Of a DNA stretch of 42,333 nucleotides, positions 9,174 to 18,123 are shown in pieces. The DNA is from an uncultured Oscillospiraceae bacterium (GTDB lineage: Bacteria > Bacillota > Clostridia > Oscillospirales > Acutalibacteraceae), in NCBI GenBank assembly GCA_900553255.1, contig USCI01000009.1, positions 1 to 42,333 on the forward strand, written 5' to 3'. The notes below the pieces were generated by a model. The model was not told the origin of the DNA. It saw nothing but the letters and a program-made list of their open reading frames with translations, and searched no databases. A program made the position numbers and the translations under genes. Position 1 is the stretch's first letter; every line of letters starts with the position of its first letter.

Positions 9174-10625
9174 ATGGCCATTACCGAATCCTTCATCCTG
9201 GCACAGGCCCCCAATGCCGCGGCGGCGGAAAACGGCCGCAAGCTGTCGAAAAAGGGCAGCTTTTCCGGCCATCACAAAACCGCGGACGGCACGCTGTACT
9301 GGGCGGACTGCGCGGGCAGCGGAAAGACGCCCTACCATACCTCCGTTGACTTTGTGAATCCCGGTACCCCAATCTGCCGCTGCTCCTGCCCGAGCCGGCA
9401 GTTTCCCTGCAAGCATGCGCTCGGCCTGCTGTTTGAAATTCTGGCCGATAAACCGTTTGCCGTGGCAGAGCTCCCGCAGGATATCGCGGATAAACGCGCC
9501 AAACAGGCCGCCCGTGCCGCCAAAAAGGAAGAAGCCGGTGAAGCGGGTACCACCGCACAGCCGAAAAAGCCGAATGCCGCGGCACAGTCGAAAAAAATCA
9601 AAAAGCAGCTGGAAGGCCTCGACATGGCGCAGCGTATGATCGATGACCTGCTGGCCGCCGGTCTGTCCACCCTGGCCGGCACCTCGATTCAGTCTTACGA
9701 AAAACTGGCGAAGGATCTCGGCAGCTACTACCTGACCGGACCGCAGCTGGCCTTTTCCCGCCTGGCGCTGACCGTCAAAGCCATTCAGCGGGATCCCGCC
9801 AACGCCGCCCGCGGCTATGCGGAAGCGTCCCGCATCCTGGTGACGCTGTCCTCCACCATCAAAAAGGCGCGGGCATTCCTGGAAGCCAGGCTTGAGCAGG
9901 GACAGTTCACCGCGGAGGATACCATTCTGTATGAGGCGCTCGGCGGCATCTGGCGGCTGGAGGATCTGCGGGCGATCGGCTCATACAAGGAAAACGCACG
10001 GCTCGTACAGCTGTCCTTCGATGTCTGCTACGACGAAGCACGCCGGGAATTTGTCGACCGCGGCTACTGGATCGACGCCGACACCGGTGAAATCGGCCAG
10101 ACGCTCCATTATCGTCCGGTCAAGGCGCTGAAATACGTTAAAGCCGAGGATTCCTGCTTTGACCTCGTTTGCGTGCCGGAGCTGTTTCGGTATCCCGGGG
10201 AGCTCAACCGCCGCATCCGCTGGGAGGGCTGCACTATGCAGCCGCTGACCCCCGACATCCTGCGCCTGCTCCGAACCAAGGCGCAGCCTGACCTGGCGAC
10301 AGCGGTCAAACTGGTGAAAAACCAGATCAAAAACACCCTGTCCCCAAAATTTGCCGGCGTGCTGCTGCCCTACTCCCGGCTCTGCCGTATCGGCGGGGAA
10401 ACGGTGCTCGAGGATCCCACCGGCGTCCGGATCGTGCTGCGTGACCGCGAAGAGGACGGCGACGACCACCGTACGGTTGCGCGTCTGGCCATGCTGCCGG
10501 AAGCCGGGATGCTGGAAAACCAGCTGCTGTTCGGCCTGATGTTCTACGATGAAGCCGACCGGCGCATCTGCGTGCATCCCTACAGCCTGCTCACCGGAGA
10601 GCAGATCGTCCGCCTGCAGTACTGA
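9174..10625 (+). CDS. SWIM zinc finger family protein
   Basis: Cytosolic protein (483 residues) with an N-terminal SWIM zinc finger: Cys70-x-Cys72-x6-Cys79-x-His81, the CxCxnCxH pattern that binds zinc and mediates contacts with DNA or protein. A lysine/alanine-rich linker (about 108-148) leads to a C-terminal region (150-483) with no motif I recognise. AAAGGAGG stands nine bases before the ATG. It is first in a five-gene operon and 23 bases separate it from the next gene. I recall similarly ordered SWIM, DUF5691, AAA, DUF5682 and VWA genes in actinobacteria, and the neighbours here support the same module. A targeting role, bringing the downstream ATPase to nucleic acid or a protein partner, is inference. 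Confidence 0.85.
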   Translation: MAITESFILAQAPNAAAAENGRKLSKKGSFSGHHKTADGTLYWADCAGSGKTPYHTSVDFVNPGTPICRCSCPSRQFPCKHALGLLFEILADKPFAVAELPQDIADKRAKQAARAAKKEEAGEAGTTAQPKKPNAAAQSKKIKKQLEGLDMAQRMIDDLLAAGLSTLAGTSIQSYEKLAKDLGSYYLTGPQLAFSRLALTVKAIQRDPANAARGYAEASRILVTLSSTIKKARAFLEARLEQGQFTAEDTILYEALGGIWRLEDLRAIGSYKENARLVQLSFDVCYDEARREFVDRGYWIDADTGEIGQTLHYRPVKALKYVKAEDSCFDLVCVPELFRYPGELNRRIRWEGCTMQPLTPDILRLLRTKAQPDLATAVKLVKNQIKNTLSPKFAGVLLPYSRLCRIGGETVLEDPTGVRIVLRDREEDGDDHRTVARLAMLPEAGMLENQLLFGLMFYDEADRRICVHPYSLLTGEQIVRLQY

Positions 10626-10648
10626 CCGCCGAAAGGATGATGGGATAA

Positions 10649-12586
10649 ATGAACCTTCAGCCCGTTTATGCCGTTAAAGAACGGCTCGAACATACCATCC
10701 TCGCGGGAACCAATCTGCTCCCGGAGGACTTCCGGCTCCGCCGCGCAGCGGACGAGCTGGCGCCGCTGGCAGCCGCCAGCCCGGTTTTCGCCAGAATCGA
10801 CGCCGGTGTAAAGCAGCTGCTGTCTGCGCCCGCCGAAGCGCGCGTCTCGCTGCTGTTGGATACCCTGGCTCTCGTCGACGCTGTGCTCTACACGCAGGGC
10901 GTTACCGGACTGGACGGGGAAGCCTCCCCGCTGCCGGTGGGTGGTGGGCAGTACGTTCCGCTGCGGTACAGCCAGCTGCAGCCCCTGCTGACTGCGCTGA
11001 GCACCACCGGCCCCGGCCGGTTTGAGGTACTGCAAAGCACCGTGGACAACCACTCCCCCGCGCTCAGGGATTACCGGGTGCTTGCCGCCATGGTGCGCGA
11101 TCTCGGCGATCCCTATGGGGAGATGGCCGAAAGGATCGAACGCTGCCTGATGCAAAGCGGGCCCGCCGTCGTGCCGCTGCTCAAGGCCGGATTTGATCCG
11201 GCCGGCGGAAAGGAGATGGTGCGTCGGGTAGAGATCCTCGCCGAACTGGATACCGACAACGCCTGGATCGTCGCCCAGCTGGATGCTGCACAAAAGGAGG
11301 TGCGCGAAGCGCTGATCCTTGCGCTTGGCAGGCACAGCGAAAACGCTCCGCTGCTGCGGGATCTGGTCAGCTCCGAGAAGGGAAAAGCCCGAAAGGCGGC
11401 CCTTTGGTCGCTTGCACAGATGGAGGATGCCCAAACCGTTGCCTTCTGGACTAAAGAGGTTGCTAAAAATCCGCAGGCCGCGCTGTATCTCACCGCTGCT
11501 GGCAGTGAATGGGCCGCCGATCTGGTCGCCGGGCAGCTGGAAATGCTTTTGCAGACGCTCGATGACCGGGACACCCTGACGCAGAAGGAGCAGGAGCAGC
11601 TGGAAGCGGTGCTCTCCGCGATGACCGGCAAATGCTCCGCACAGCTGCTCGACGTCTGGCGTACTCTGGCCGGCCAACTGCCCCGGCTCACCCGCCTGCG
11701 CAGTGCCGACGGCAAGGCTCTGACGGTATCCGCCGGCGGGTATGGAACCGTATCACTGGACGAGCGCGCCGCGGACATCCTGCTGGCCGGTCTGGCCGTT
11801 ACCGCCGATGACCGTCTGCGAGCGCTCGCACACGAATTGTACGCTGCACATGGTGCGCCCTGGTTAACCCCGGCTGCCGCCGCCGATATCCTGACGAAGC
11901 CGGCCGATGCGGTGTTCGCCGCCTACTCCCCCTTCTTTGTGCGCAGCGGCCTGCTGCGGCGGGAAACCGACCAGGAGCTGCAGAGGCGCGAGCAGGTACT
12001 GGCTGCGCTCGGCCATGTCGCCTGTATCGACGGCCGCTGGGCCTTTCACGTCTGGCCGTATGATCCCCGCAGCGAAACCCTGCGCTGCCTGTCCTTTAAA
12101 ATTGCACCGCCCGACCAGCGCTGGTTTGCGCTGCTGACCGACCCGCGGGTACAGAAGCCCAAACGGGTGAGGGTTTCCACACCGCACCACCGCGGGGAAT
12201 CCGCCTATGACGATTTCCTGACGCAGTGGGCCGATCCGCGGATGTACGCCTGCCGCGAGACGCTCGGCGCTTATTTCCGCCAGCGCGGCCTGCAGACGGG
12301 GGATTACGCCAACTACGGCCGGCGGATGCGCCTGCTTGGCTGGACCGACTGGGAGGGCTTCGTGCCGGAATGTGCGAAGAAAAAGGGTGAGATTGTTTAC
12401 AGCACCATGCGCGATTTCCTCCAGGAGCTGGATCTGATTCCCGAGCAGCTCGCCGCTGAGGTGGAAACGGTCTGGAAACTGTCCTGCAGCGGTAAGCTCA
12501 AATTCGCCCTGTACGGCAAGCCGTCCGGCGACTTTGAAGCGCTTATCCGCAACCTGCGCGCCGGGAATGGCTGGCGCTTTGATTAA
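10649..12586 (+). CDS. DUF5691-type HEAT-like repeat protein
   Basis: Soluble protein of 645 residues with no catalytic motif. Residues about 190-300 consist of paired amphipathic helices of HEAT/ARM character (for example the stretch around KARKAALWSLAQMEDAQ), which normally form a protein-binding scaffold. The C-terminal third is rich in Trp and Arg. Its position between a SWIM protein and a MoxR ATPase matches the place of DUF5691 proteins in comparable clusters; that name rests on context and overall resemblance, not a profile search. A ribosome site (AAGGATGATGGG) precedes the ATG. A scaffold or substrate-adaptor role in the ATPase complex is inference. Confidence 0.65.
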   Translation: MNLQPVYAVKERLEHTILAGTNLLPEDFRLRRAADELAPLAAASPVFARIDAGVKQLLSAPAEARVSLLLDTLALVDAVLYTQGVTGLDGEASPLPVGGGQYVPLRYSQLQPLLTALSTTGPGRFEVLQSTVDNHSPALRDYRVLAAMVRDLGDPYGEMAERIERCLMQSGPAVVPLLKAGFDPAGGKEMVRRVEILAELDTDNAWIVAQLDAAQKEVREALILALGRHSENAPLLRDLVSSEKGKARKAALWSLAQMEDAQTVAFWTKEVAKNPQAALYLTAAGSEWAADLVAGQLEMLLQTLDDRDTLTQKEQEQLEAVLSAMTGKCSAQLLDVWRTLAGQLPRLTRLRSADGKALTVSAGGYGTVSLDERAADILLAGLAVTADDRLRALAHELYAAHGAPWLTPAAAADILTKPADAVFAAYSPFFVRSGLLRRETDQELQRREQVLAALGHVACIDGRWAFHVWPYDPRSETLRCLSFKIAPPDQRWFALLTDPRVQKPKRVRVSTPHHRGESAYDDFLTQWADPRMYACRETLGAYFRQRGLQTGDYANYGRRMRLLGWTDWEGFVPECAKKKGEIVYSTMRDFLQELDLIPEQLAAEVETVWKLSCSGKLKFALYGKPSGDFEALIRNLRAGNGWRFD

Positions 12587-12610
12587 TTCAGAATGAAAGG
12601 AGCTTGTCCC

Positions 12611-13699
12611 ATGTCCCAAAGCAACGCACAACGCCTGCCTGCTGAGGAGCTGTTCCAAAACGAACTCGACGCCCTGATCGCAGCCGAAACCGACCCGGTT
12701 CCCACCGGCTGGCGTATGTCGCCGCGTTCGGTGCTTACCTACATCACCGGCGGTGCCAAGGTCAAGGGGGTGCCGATCACCCCGAAATATATGGGGAACC
12801 GCCGGCTGGTGGAGATCGCCATCGCCACGCTGGTCACCGACCGGGCGCTGCTGCTCATCGGTGAACCCGGCACCGCCAAATCCTGGCTGAGCGAGCATCT
12901 GGCCGCCGCCGTCAACGGCGACTCCACCAAGGTGGTGCAGGGCACCGCCGGCACCACGGAAGAACATATCCGGTATTCGTGGAATTACGCGATGCTCATC
13001 GCAAACGGGCCCAGTCCGGAAGCGCTGGTGAAAAGCCCGGTCTACCGCGCGATGGAAAGCGGCACGATTGTGCGCGTGGAGGAAATCTCCCGCTGCGCGA
13101 GCGAGGTGCAGGACGCGCTGATTTCGCTGCTGTCGGAAAAACGCCTGTCGGTGCCGGAGTTGGGCCTAGAGGTGCCGGCGCAGAAGGGCTTTTCGCTCAT
13201 CGCCACCGCCAACACGCGGGATAAAGGCGTCAATGATATGTCCGCCGCGCTCAAACGCCGGTTCAACATCGTGGTACTGCCCGCTCCCGCGGATATCGCC
13301 ACCGAAATGGACATCGTAAAAACGCGGGTCGCCCAGCTGTCGGCCGGGCTTGACCTGAACGCCGCCCAGCCGGATGGGGATACGGTGGAAAAGGTGGTCA
13401 CCATCTTCCGGGAGCTGCGCTCCGGCGTCACCCTCGACGGAAAACAGAAGCTCAAAACCACCAGTGGGGTACTCTCCACCGCGGAGGCCATCTCCCTGCT
13501 CGCCAACTCGATGGCGCTCGCCGGAAGCTTCGGCAGCGGCACGATCACAGCAGAGGATCTGGCCGCAGCCCTGCAGGGCGCGGTGGTCAAGGACGAGGAA
13601 AAGGATAAGCTGTCCTGGAGCGAGTATCTGGAAAACGTCATGAAGAAGCGCGGCAGCGCCTGGCTGCCGCTGTATCACGCCTGCCGGGAGCTGGAGAGC
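12611..13699 (+). CDS. MoxR-family AAA+ ATPase
   Basis: Cytosolic AAA+ ATPase (363 residues before the stop at 13700-13702) of the MoxR branch, hexameric motors that usually act with a VWA-domain partner to remodel proteins or insert metal. Walker A is GEPGTAKS (84-91), sensor 1 is ATANTRD (198-204) and the arginine-finger region is ALKRRF (213-218). Walker B is unusual: IVRVEEI (153-159) has Glu where the first acid is normally Asp. AAAGGAG lies eight bases before the ATG at 12611, so the in-frame ATG at 12593 is rejected. The stop shares one base with the next start (TGATG), indicating translational coupling to the DUF5682-type gene. With the VWA protein two genes on, it forms a classical MoxR-VWA pair; the substrate is unknown. 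Confidence 0.9.
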
Positions 13700-13701
13700 T
13701 G

Positions 13702-15972
13702 ATGGCCGGGCCATATATATTCGGGGTACGCCACCTCTCCCCCGCAGCGGCCTGGCACCTGCGCCGCACACTGGCGGAAACCCGGCCGCAGCTCATCCTG
13801 GTGGAGGGACCGAGCGACTTTTCCGAGCAGATAGACTGGCTCTGCCATCCGGACACCGTCCTGCCTGCCGCCATGCTGGCGTACACAAAAGAAAGCCCTG
13901 TGCGCACCATTCTCTACCCCTTCGCCGTGTATTCCCCGGAATACCAGGCGATCCTGTGGGCGCACCAGAACGGCGTGGAATGCCGGTTCATGGATCTGCC
14001 GTCTTCGGTGTTCCTGGCCTTGGATGCAGCCGAGCCGGAGGACGCCGACGCACCGCCTGCCGGGGATACCGCGACCACCGAATGGGTGTATCACCGGCTG
14101 GAGACCCTGAGCGGCGAGGAGCACGATACCTTCTGGGAGCGGCATTTCGAGCAGCTCACCGCCCCCGGTGCCTACCGTGCAGCGGCGGACGCCTTCGGCC
14201 GGCAGCTGCGGGAGGCGGCGTACGGGGATGCGCCGCGGCGGATGGCCGAAAACCTGGTGCGGGAAGCCTACATGAAGCGCACCATACAGGCAGCGATGGA
14301 TTCCGGCATCCCAGCCGAAGCGATTTTCTGCGTATGCGGCGCCTATCACGTGGCCGGACTGGAAAGCTGTGCTGCAATGACCGACGCCGAGGAGCGGGCT
14401 CTGCCGCGGACGGAATGCTGCGCCACGCTGATGCCGTATTCCTACTACCGGCTGTCCACCCGCTCGGGCTACGGCGCCGGCAATAAAGCGCCGGCCTATT
14501 TTGAACTTTTGTGGGACGCGCTCAGCGGAGAGGGGCCGCAGCAGGCGGCTTATTTGTATCTGGCCCATCTGGCGGCCGCCCACCGGAAAATGGGCAACCT
14601 CACCTCCTCGGCAGAGGTAATCGAAGCGGTGCGGCTGGCAGAACAGCTTTGCCGTATGCGCGGCAGCCGGTATCCCTGCCTTGCCGACCTGCGCGACGCC
14701 GCCGTGACCTGCATGGGCCACGGGCAGTTTTCGGAAATCTCCCTGGCCGCGGCCGAAACCGAAATCGGCGTCAAGATCGGTGCGCTGCCGGAAGGGGTAA
14801 GCCGCACCTCGATTCAGGATGACTTCTACCGCCAGCTGAAAGAGCTCCGGCTGGAAAGCTACCGCACCGTCCAGGTGCAGCGGCTGGAACTGGACCTGCG
14901 GGAAAAGCTGACCGTCAAATCCGAAACCGCGGCCCGGCTGGATCTCCACCGCTCGTGTTTTTTGCACCGGCTGCGGGTGCTTGGCATCCCGTTCGCCGAA
15001 CCGGTCGCCAGCCGGCAGGACAAAGCCAACTGGGGCGAATACTGGGATTTGCACTGGACGCCGGAGGCGGAAATCGTCATCGTGGAGTCTGCCCTGCTCG
15101 GCGATACCGTGGCAGGCGCCGCCTCCTTCTCTCTGAAGGAAAAAGCCGAAGCCGCCACTTCGCTGGCCGAGGTCGCCGCCCTGTTCCAGGATGCTTTTCT
15201 GTGCGGGATCCCGGAAGCGGCATCGTATATCCTCACGGTGCTGCAAAGACTGTCGGTGGACGATGCCGCCCCCGGTGAAATTGCCGGAACGGCACAGCGT
15301 CTGTCGCTGATTATCCGCTATGGCGATCTGCGGCAGTTTGACGCCGCGCCGCTGATCCCGCTGCTGACCCAGCTCTACCTGCGTTTCTGCCTGACGCTGG
15401 AGGGCGCGTGTGCCTGTGACGACCAGGCGGCGGCCGGGGTGATGCAGGCGATGGAGATAATCCACACCGTACAGCTCAGCCACGATTTTCTGGCGGAAGA
15501 CCGTTTTCTGACGCTGATGTCGCGCATCTCCGACCGGGATGACCTGAACACACGCTGCTCCGGCTTCGCCATGGCAATCCTCCTCGAACGCGGTAAAGCG
15601 GACGAAGACCTGCTCGCGCGGGAAATGGCGAGACGGCTGTCCTACGGCGTGCCTGCGGATTTAAGCGCCGGCTGGTTTGAAGGGCTTGCCCGGAAAAACC
15701 GCCACGCCCTGATTGCGCGGCTTTCGCTGTGGAAGCAGCTCGACGACTATCTGCAAACCCTCTCCCCGGATGAATTCAAGCGGGCGCTCGTTTTCCTGCG
15801 CCGTGCCTTCGCCGATTTCACGCCGGCGGAAAAGAGCGATATCGCCGAAAACCTGGGGGAGATCTGGGGCGTCAATGCGCAGCAGACGGCCGACCTGCTA
15901 ATGCGGGAAGCCACCGCGGAAGAGCAGGCCGTACTCGACAGCCTTGATGAATTTGATTTCGGCGACATCTGA
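13702..15972 (+). CDS. DUF5682-type protein, possible TraB/ChaN-like metal hydrolase
   Basis: Large soluble protein (756 residues). The N-terminal 230 residues carry spaced motifs suggestive of the TraB/Tiki/ChaN/EreA fold: GVRHLSP (8-14, His11), LVEGP (33-37, Glu35), REAYM (187-191) and CGAYHVAG (212-219, His216). Those families use paired Glu and GxxH motifs to hold a catalytic metal. The rest is helical with no motif I can name. Placement between a MoxR ATPase and a VWA protein matches DUF5682 proteins in similar clusters; both names are by resemblance, not search. The start overlaps the upstream stop by one base. If the fold is right, this is the effector or enzyme of the module; otherwise it is a large adaptor. 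Confidence 0.65.
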   Translation: MAGPYIFGVRHLSPAAAWHLRRTLAETRPQLILVEGPSDFSEQIDWLCHPDTVLPAAMLAYTKESPVRTILYPFAVYSPEYQAILWAHQNGVECRFMDLPSSVFLALDAAEPEDADAPPAGDTATTEWVYHRLETLSGEEHDTFWERHFEQLTAPGAYRAAADAFGRQLREAAYGDAPRRMAENLVREAYMKRTIQAAMDSGIPAEAIFCVCGAYHVAGLESCAAMTDAEERALPRTECCATLMPYSYYRLSTRSGYGAGNKAPAYFELLWDALSGEGPQQAAYLYLAHLAAAHRKMGNLTSSAEVIEAVRLAEQLCRMRGSRYPCLADLRDAAVTCMGHGQFSEISLAAAETEIGVKIGALPEGVSRTSIQDDFYRQLKELRLESYRTVQVQRLELDLREKLTVKSETAARLDLHRSCFLHRLRVLGIPFAEPVASRQDKANWGEYWDLHWTPEAEIVIVESALLGDTVAGAASFSLKEKAEAATSLAEVAALFQDAFLCGIPEAASYILTVLQRLSVDDAAPGEIAGTAQRLSLIIRYGDLRQFDAAPLIPLLTQLYLRFCLTLEGACACDDQAAAGVMQAMEIIHTVQLSHDFLAEDRFLTLMSRISDRDDLNTRCSGFAMAILLERGKADEDLLAREMARRLSYGVPADLSAGWFEGLARKNRHALIARLSLWKQLDDYLQTLSPDEFKRALVFLRRAFADFTPAEKSDIAENLGEIWGVNAQQTADLLMREATAEEQAVLDSLDEFDFGDI

Positions 15973-15989
15973 GAAAGGAGGCCTTCCCC

Positions 15990-17168
15990 ATGACCAACGA
16001 GGAACGCCTGAGCCGATGGCGGCTCATTCTGGGCCGCGAAAGTGAGCAACGCTTTGACAGCATGGGCGGCGCTCCGCTTTCTCCGGAAGAGCTGCTGATG
16101 GATGAGGCGCTCGCCGCCATCTACGGCGGGCCGGGCGAGGGATTTGCCTCCGGCGGACACGGAGCCGGAAACGGCCCATCCTCCCCGCATATTGCCAAGT
16201 GGCTGGGCGATCTGCGCTCGCTTTTTCCCCAGGACATCGTGGCGGTGGTGCAGAATGATGCCATCGAACGCAAGGGATTAAAGCAGCTGCTGCTCGAGCC
16301 GGAGCTGCTTGACAATCTCGAGCCTGACCTGAATCTCGCCTCCACCCTGCTGATGCTCAAGGACCATATACCGAAAAAATCCAAGGAATCCGCCCGCCGG
16401 TTCATTGCAAAGATCGTGGAGGAAATCAACCGCATGCTGGAAAGCGACATGCGCCGGGCGGTGACCGCCGCACTCAACCGGCGTGCGCATTCCCCGCTGC
16501 CCTCCGCTTCGGCGATTGATTTTCCGTATACCATCCGCCGCAACCTGCGGCATTATAATGCCCGACTGAAAACCATTGTTCCCGAACGCGTCTACTTTTT
16601 CGACCGTTCCAGCCGCACAAACCGTTGGAACGTCATCCTGGACATCGACCAAAGCGGCTCGATGGGCGAATCCATTTTTTATTCCTCCATCATGGCCTGT
16701 ATCCTCGCCTCCATGTCGGCCGTAAAGACGAGGGTGGTTGCCTTCGACACCGCGGTGATGGATCTGACCGACCTGTGCCAGGACCCGGTAGATCTGCTTT
16801 TCGGCTTTCAGATGGGCGGCGGCACTGACATCGCCAAATCCATCGCCTACTGCCAGCAGTTTGTGGAAGAGCCGAAAAAAACGCTGTTTTTCCTGATTTC
16901 CGACCTGGAGGAGGGCGGCAACCGCGCAGGGCTGCTGCGCCGGCTCGAGGAAATGAAAAGCTCCGGTGTGACGGTGATCACCCTGCTGGCCATCGCCGAC
17001 GGCGGACGCCCCTACTACGACGTCCAGACCGCCCAGCGTATTGCCGCGATGGGCATCCCCTGCTTTGCCTGCACTCCCGAAAAGCTGCCGCAGCTGCTCG
17101 AACGTGCGCTCAAGGGACAGGATCTCACCGCACTGGCCAAATCGTTTGAGTCCCAAAAAGCCAACTGA
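15990..17168 (+). CDS. VWA (von Willebrand factor A) domain protein
   Basis: Soluble 392-residue protein with a helical N-terminal half and a C-terminal VWA domain from about 210. The MIDAS metal site is complete: Asp220-x-Ser222-x-Ser224 in DIDQSGSMGES, Thr279 in GGGTD, and Asp305 in LISDLEEG. VWA proteins of this kind (compare ViaA beside RavA) act as metal-dependent adaptors for MoxR ATPases, and the ATPase is encoded two genes upstream in the same operon. AGAAAGGAGG precedes the ATG, 17 bases after the preceding stop. It is last in the operon and is followed by a strong hairpin. Confidence 0.9.
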   Translation: MTNEERLSRWRLILGRESEQRFDSMGGAPLSPEELLMDEALAAIYGGPGEGFASGGHGAGNGPSSPHIAKWLGDLRSLFPQDIVAVVQNDAIERKGLKQLLLEPELLDNLEPDLNLASTLLMLKDHIPKKSKESARRFIAKIVEEINRMLESDMRRAVTAALNRRAHSPLPSASAIDFPYTIRRNLRHYNARLKTIVPERVYFFDRSSRTNRWNVILDIDQSGSMGESIFYSSIMACILASMSAVKTRVVAFDTAVMDLTDLCQDPVDLLFGFQMGGGTDIAKSIAYCQQFVEEPKKTLFFLISDLEEGGNRAGLLRRLEEMKSSGVTVITLLAIADGGRPYYDVQTAQRIAAMGIPCFACTPEKLPQLLERALKGQDLTALAKSFESQKAN

Positions 17169-17171
17169 CAA

Positions 17172-17202
17172 AAGGCCGCATGGAGATACTCCATGCGGCC
17201 TT
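17172..17202. terminator. Strong hairpin between the VWA operon and hsp33
   Basis: A perfect 14-bp inverted repeat (AAGGCCGCATGGAG and its complement) with a 3-base loop lies between convergent genes. There is no long T tract, but the position and stability fit a bidirectional terminator. Confidence 0.7.
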
Positions 17203-17218
17203 CATGTATGCGTTTTGA

Positions 17219-18088
17219 TTATTTGCCGAGCCTTTCCAATTCCTCCCGGCTAAAGCGGTACACCGCGTCGCAGAAACGGCAGGTGACCTCCGCCTCGCCG
17301 CTTTCATCCGGCAGCTCCCGCCGGTCCTTTTCCGGCAGTGAGGCGAGCGCGCGCTCCACCCGCTCCCGCGAACAGCTGCAGCGATACGCCGGTTCGGCGG
17401 TATCCAGCAGGTCATACGGCATGCCGTCCATCACCATCGCGACGATCTCCTCCGGCGTCTTCCCTGCGTCGAGCAGTGCGGTCATCGGCGGCAGCGCGGC
17501 GGTGGAGCGCTCGAGATGCGCAATCACGCTCTCCGGACAGAACGGCAGCAGCTGCACCAGCAGGCCGCCGGCCGCGCGTACCGTCAGATCCGGGTTGACC
17601 AGCACGCCGAGCGCGCAGACGGTCGGGATCTGCTCGCTGTAGGCGTAATAGCTCGTGATGTCCTCGGCGACCTCACCGGAAACGAGCGGCGTACACCCGG
17701 AATACGGCTCCTTTCCCCCGGTATCCCGCAGGACGTACAGCATCCCCTCGTGACCGATGGCACCCCCGACGTCCAGCTTGCCATCCGGCCGCAGCGGCAG
17801 CTCCACCACCGGATTTTCCGCATAGCCGCGCACATTGCCGTGGTAGTCCGACACCGCCATAATCTTACCGGCCGGCCCGTTGCCGGCAAACCGCACCGTA
17901 ACCGAATCCTCCGCACCCTTGAGCATCATGCCCATCAGCGAGGCGGCCGTCAGCGTGCGCCCGAGCGCTGCCGTCACCACCGCGGAGGTTTTATGAATCT
18001 GTTCCGCTCTCGCGCAGATATCGGTTGTATCCGCCACCATCACCAGGGCGGCGCCGTCCTGTGTCAGGCAGCGAATCGCTTTTCCCAT
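17219..18088 (-). CDS. hslO: Hsp33 redox-regulated chaperone
   Basis: Cytosolic holdase chaperone (289 residues, normal length) activated by oxidative unfolding. The C-terminal zinc/redox switch is intact: CSCS (Cys237, Cys239) and CRFC (Cys270, Cys273), the conserved CxC and CxxC pairs. The N-terminal substrate-binding domain has the family motifs SVTVRFAGNGPAGKI and GYAENP. The start at 18088 is set by the conserved N-terminus and an AAAGGA about ten bases upstream; the longer open frame to 18373 overlaps the methyltransferase and is not expected to be used. It is last in the transcript yerC-like, methyltransferase, hslO. Confidence 0.95.
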   Translation of the reverse strand: MGKAIRCLTQDGAALVMVADTTDICARAEQIHKTSAVVTAALGRTLTAASLMGMMLKGAEDSVTVRFAGNGPAGKIMAVSDYHGNVRGYAENPVVELPLRPDGKLDVGGAIGHEGMLYVLRDTGGKEPYSGCTPLVSGEVAEDITSYYAYSEQIPTVCALGVLVNPDLTVRAAGGLLVQLLPFCPESVIAHLERSTAALPPMTALLDAGKTPEEIVAMVMDGMPYDLLDTAEPAYRCSCSRERVERALASLPEKDRRELPDESGEAEVTCRFCDAVYRFSREELERLGK

Positions 18089-18123
18089 GTGTATATTTCT
18101 TCCTTTCGTAACGGAATGTCCGT

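Noticed and set aside
13675..15483. 602-codon minus-strand open frame
   Set aside because: High-GC antisense shadow of the DUF5682-type gene; no ribosome site or recognisable domain.
9174..17168. Calling the five-gene operon a proven anti-phage defence system
   Set aside because: No nuclease, NTD-sensor, phage-gene neighbour or mobile context is visible; the evidence supports only a MoxR-VWA machine of unknown target.
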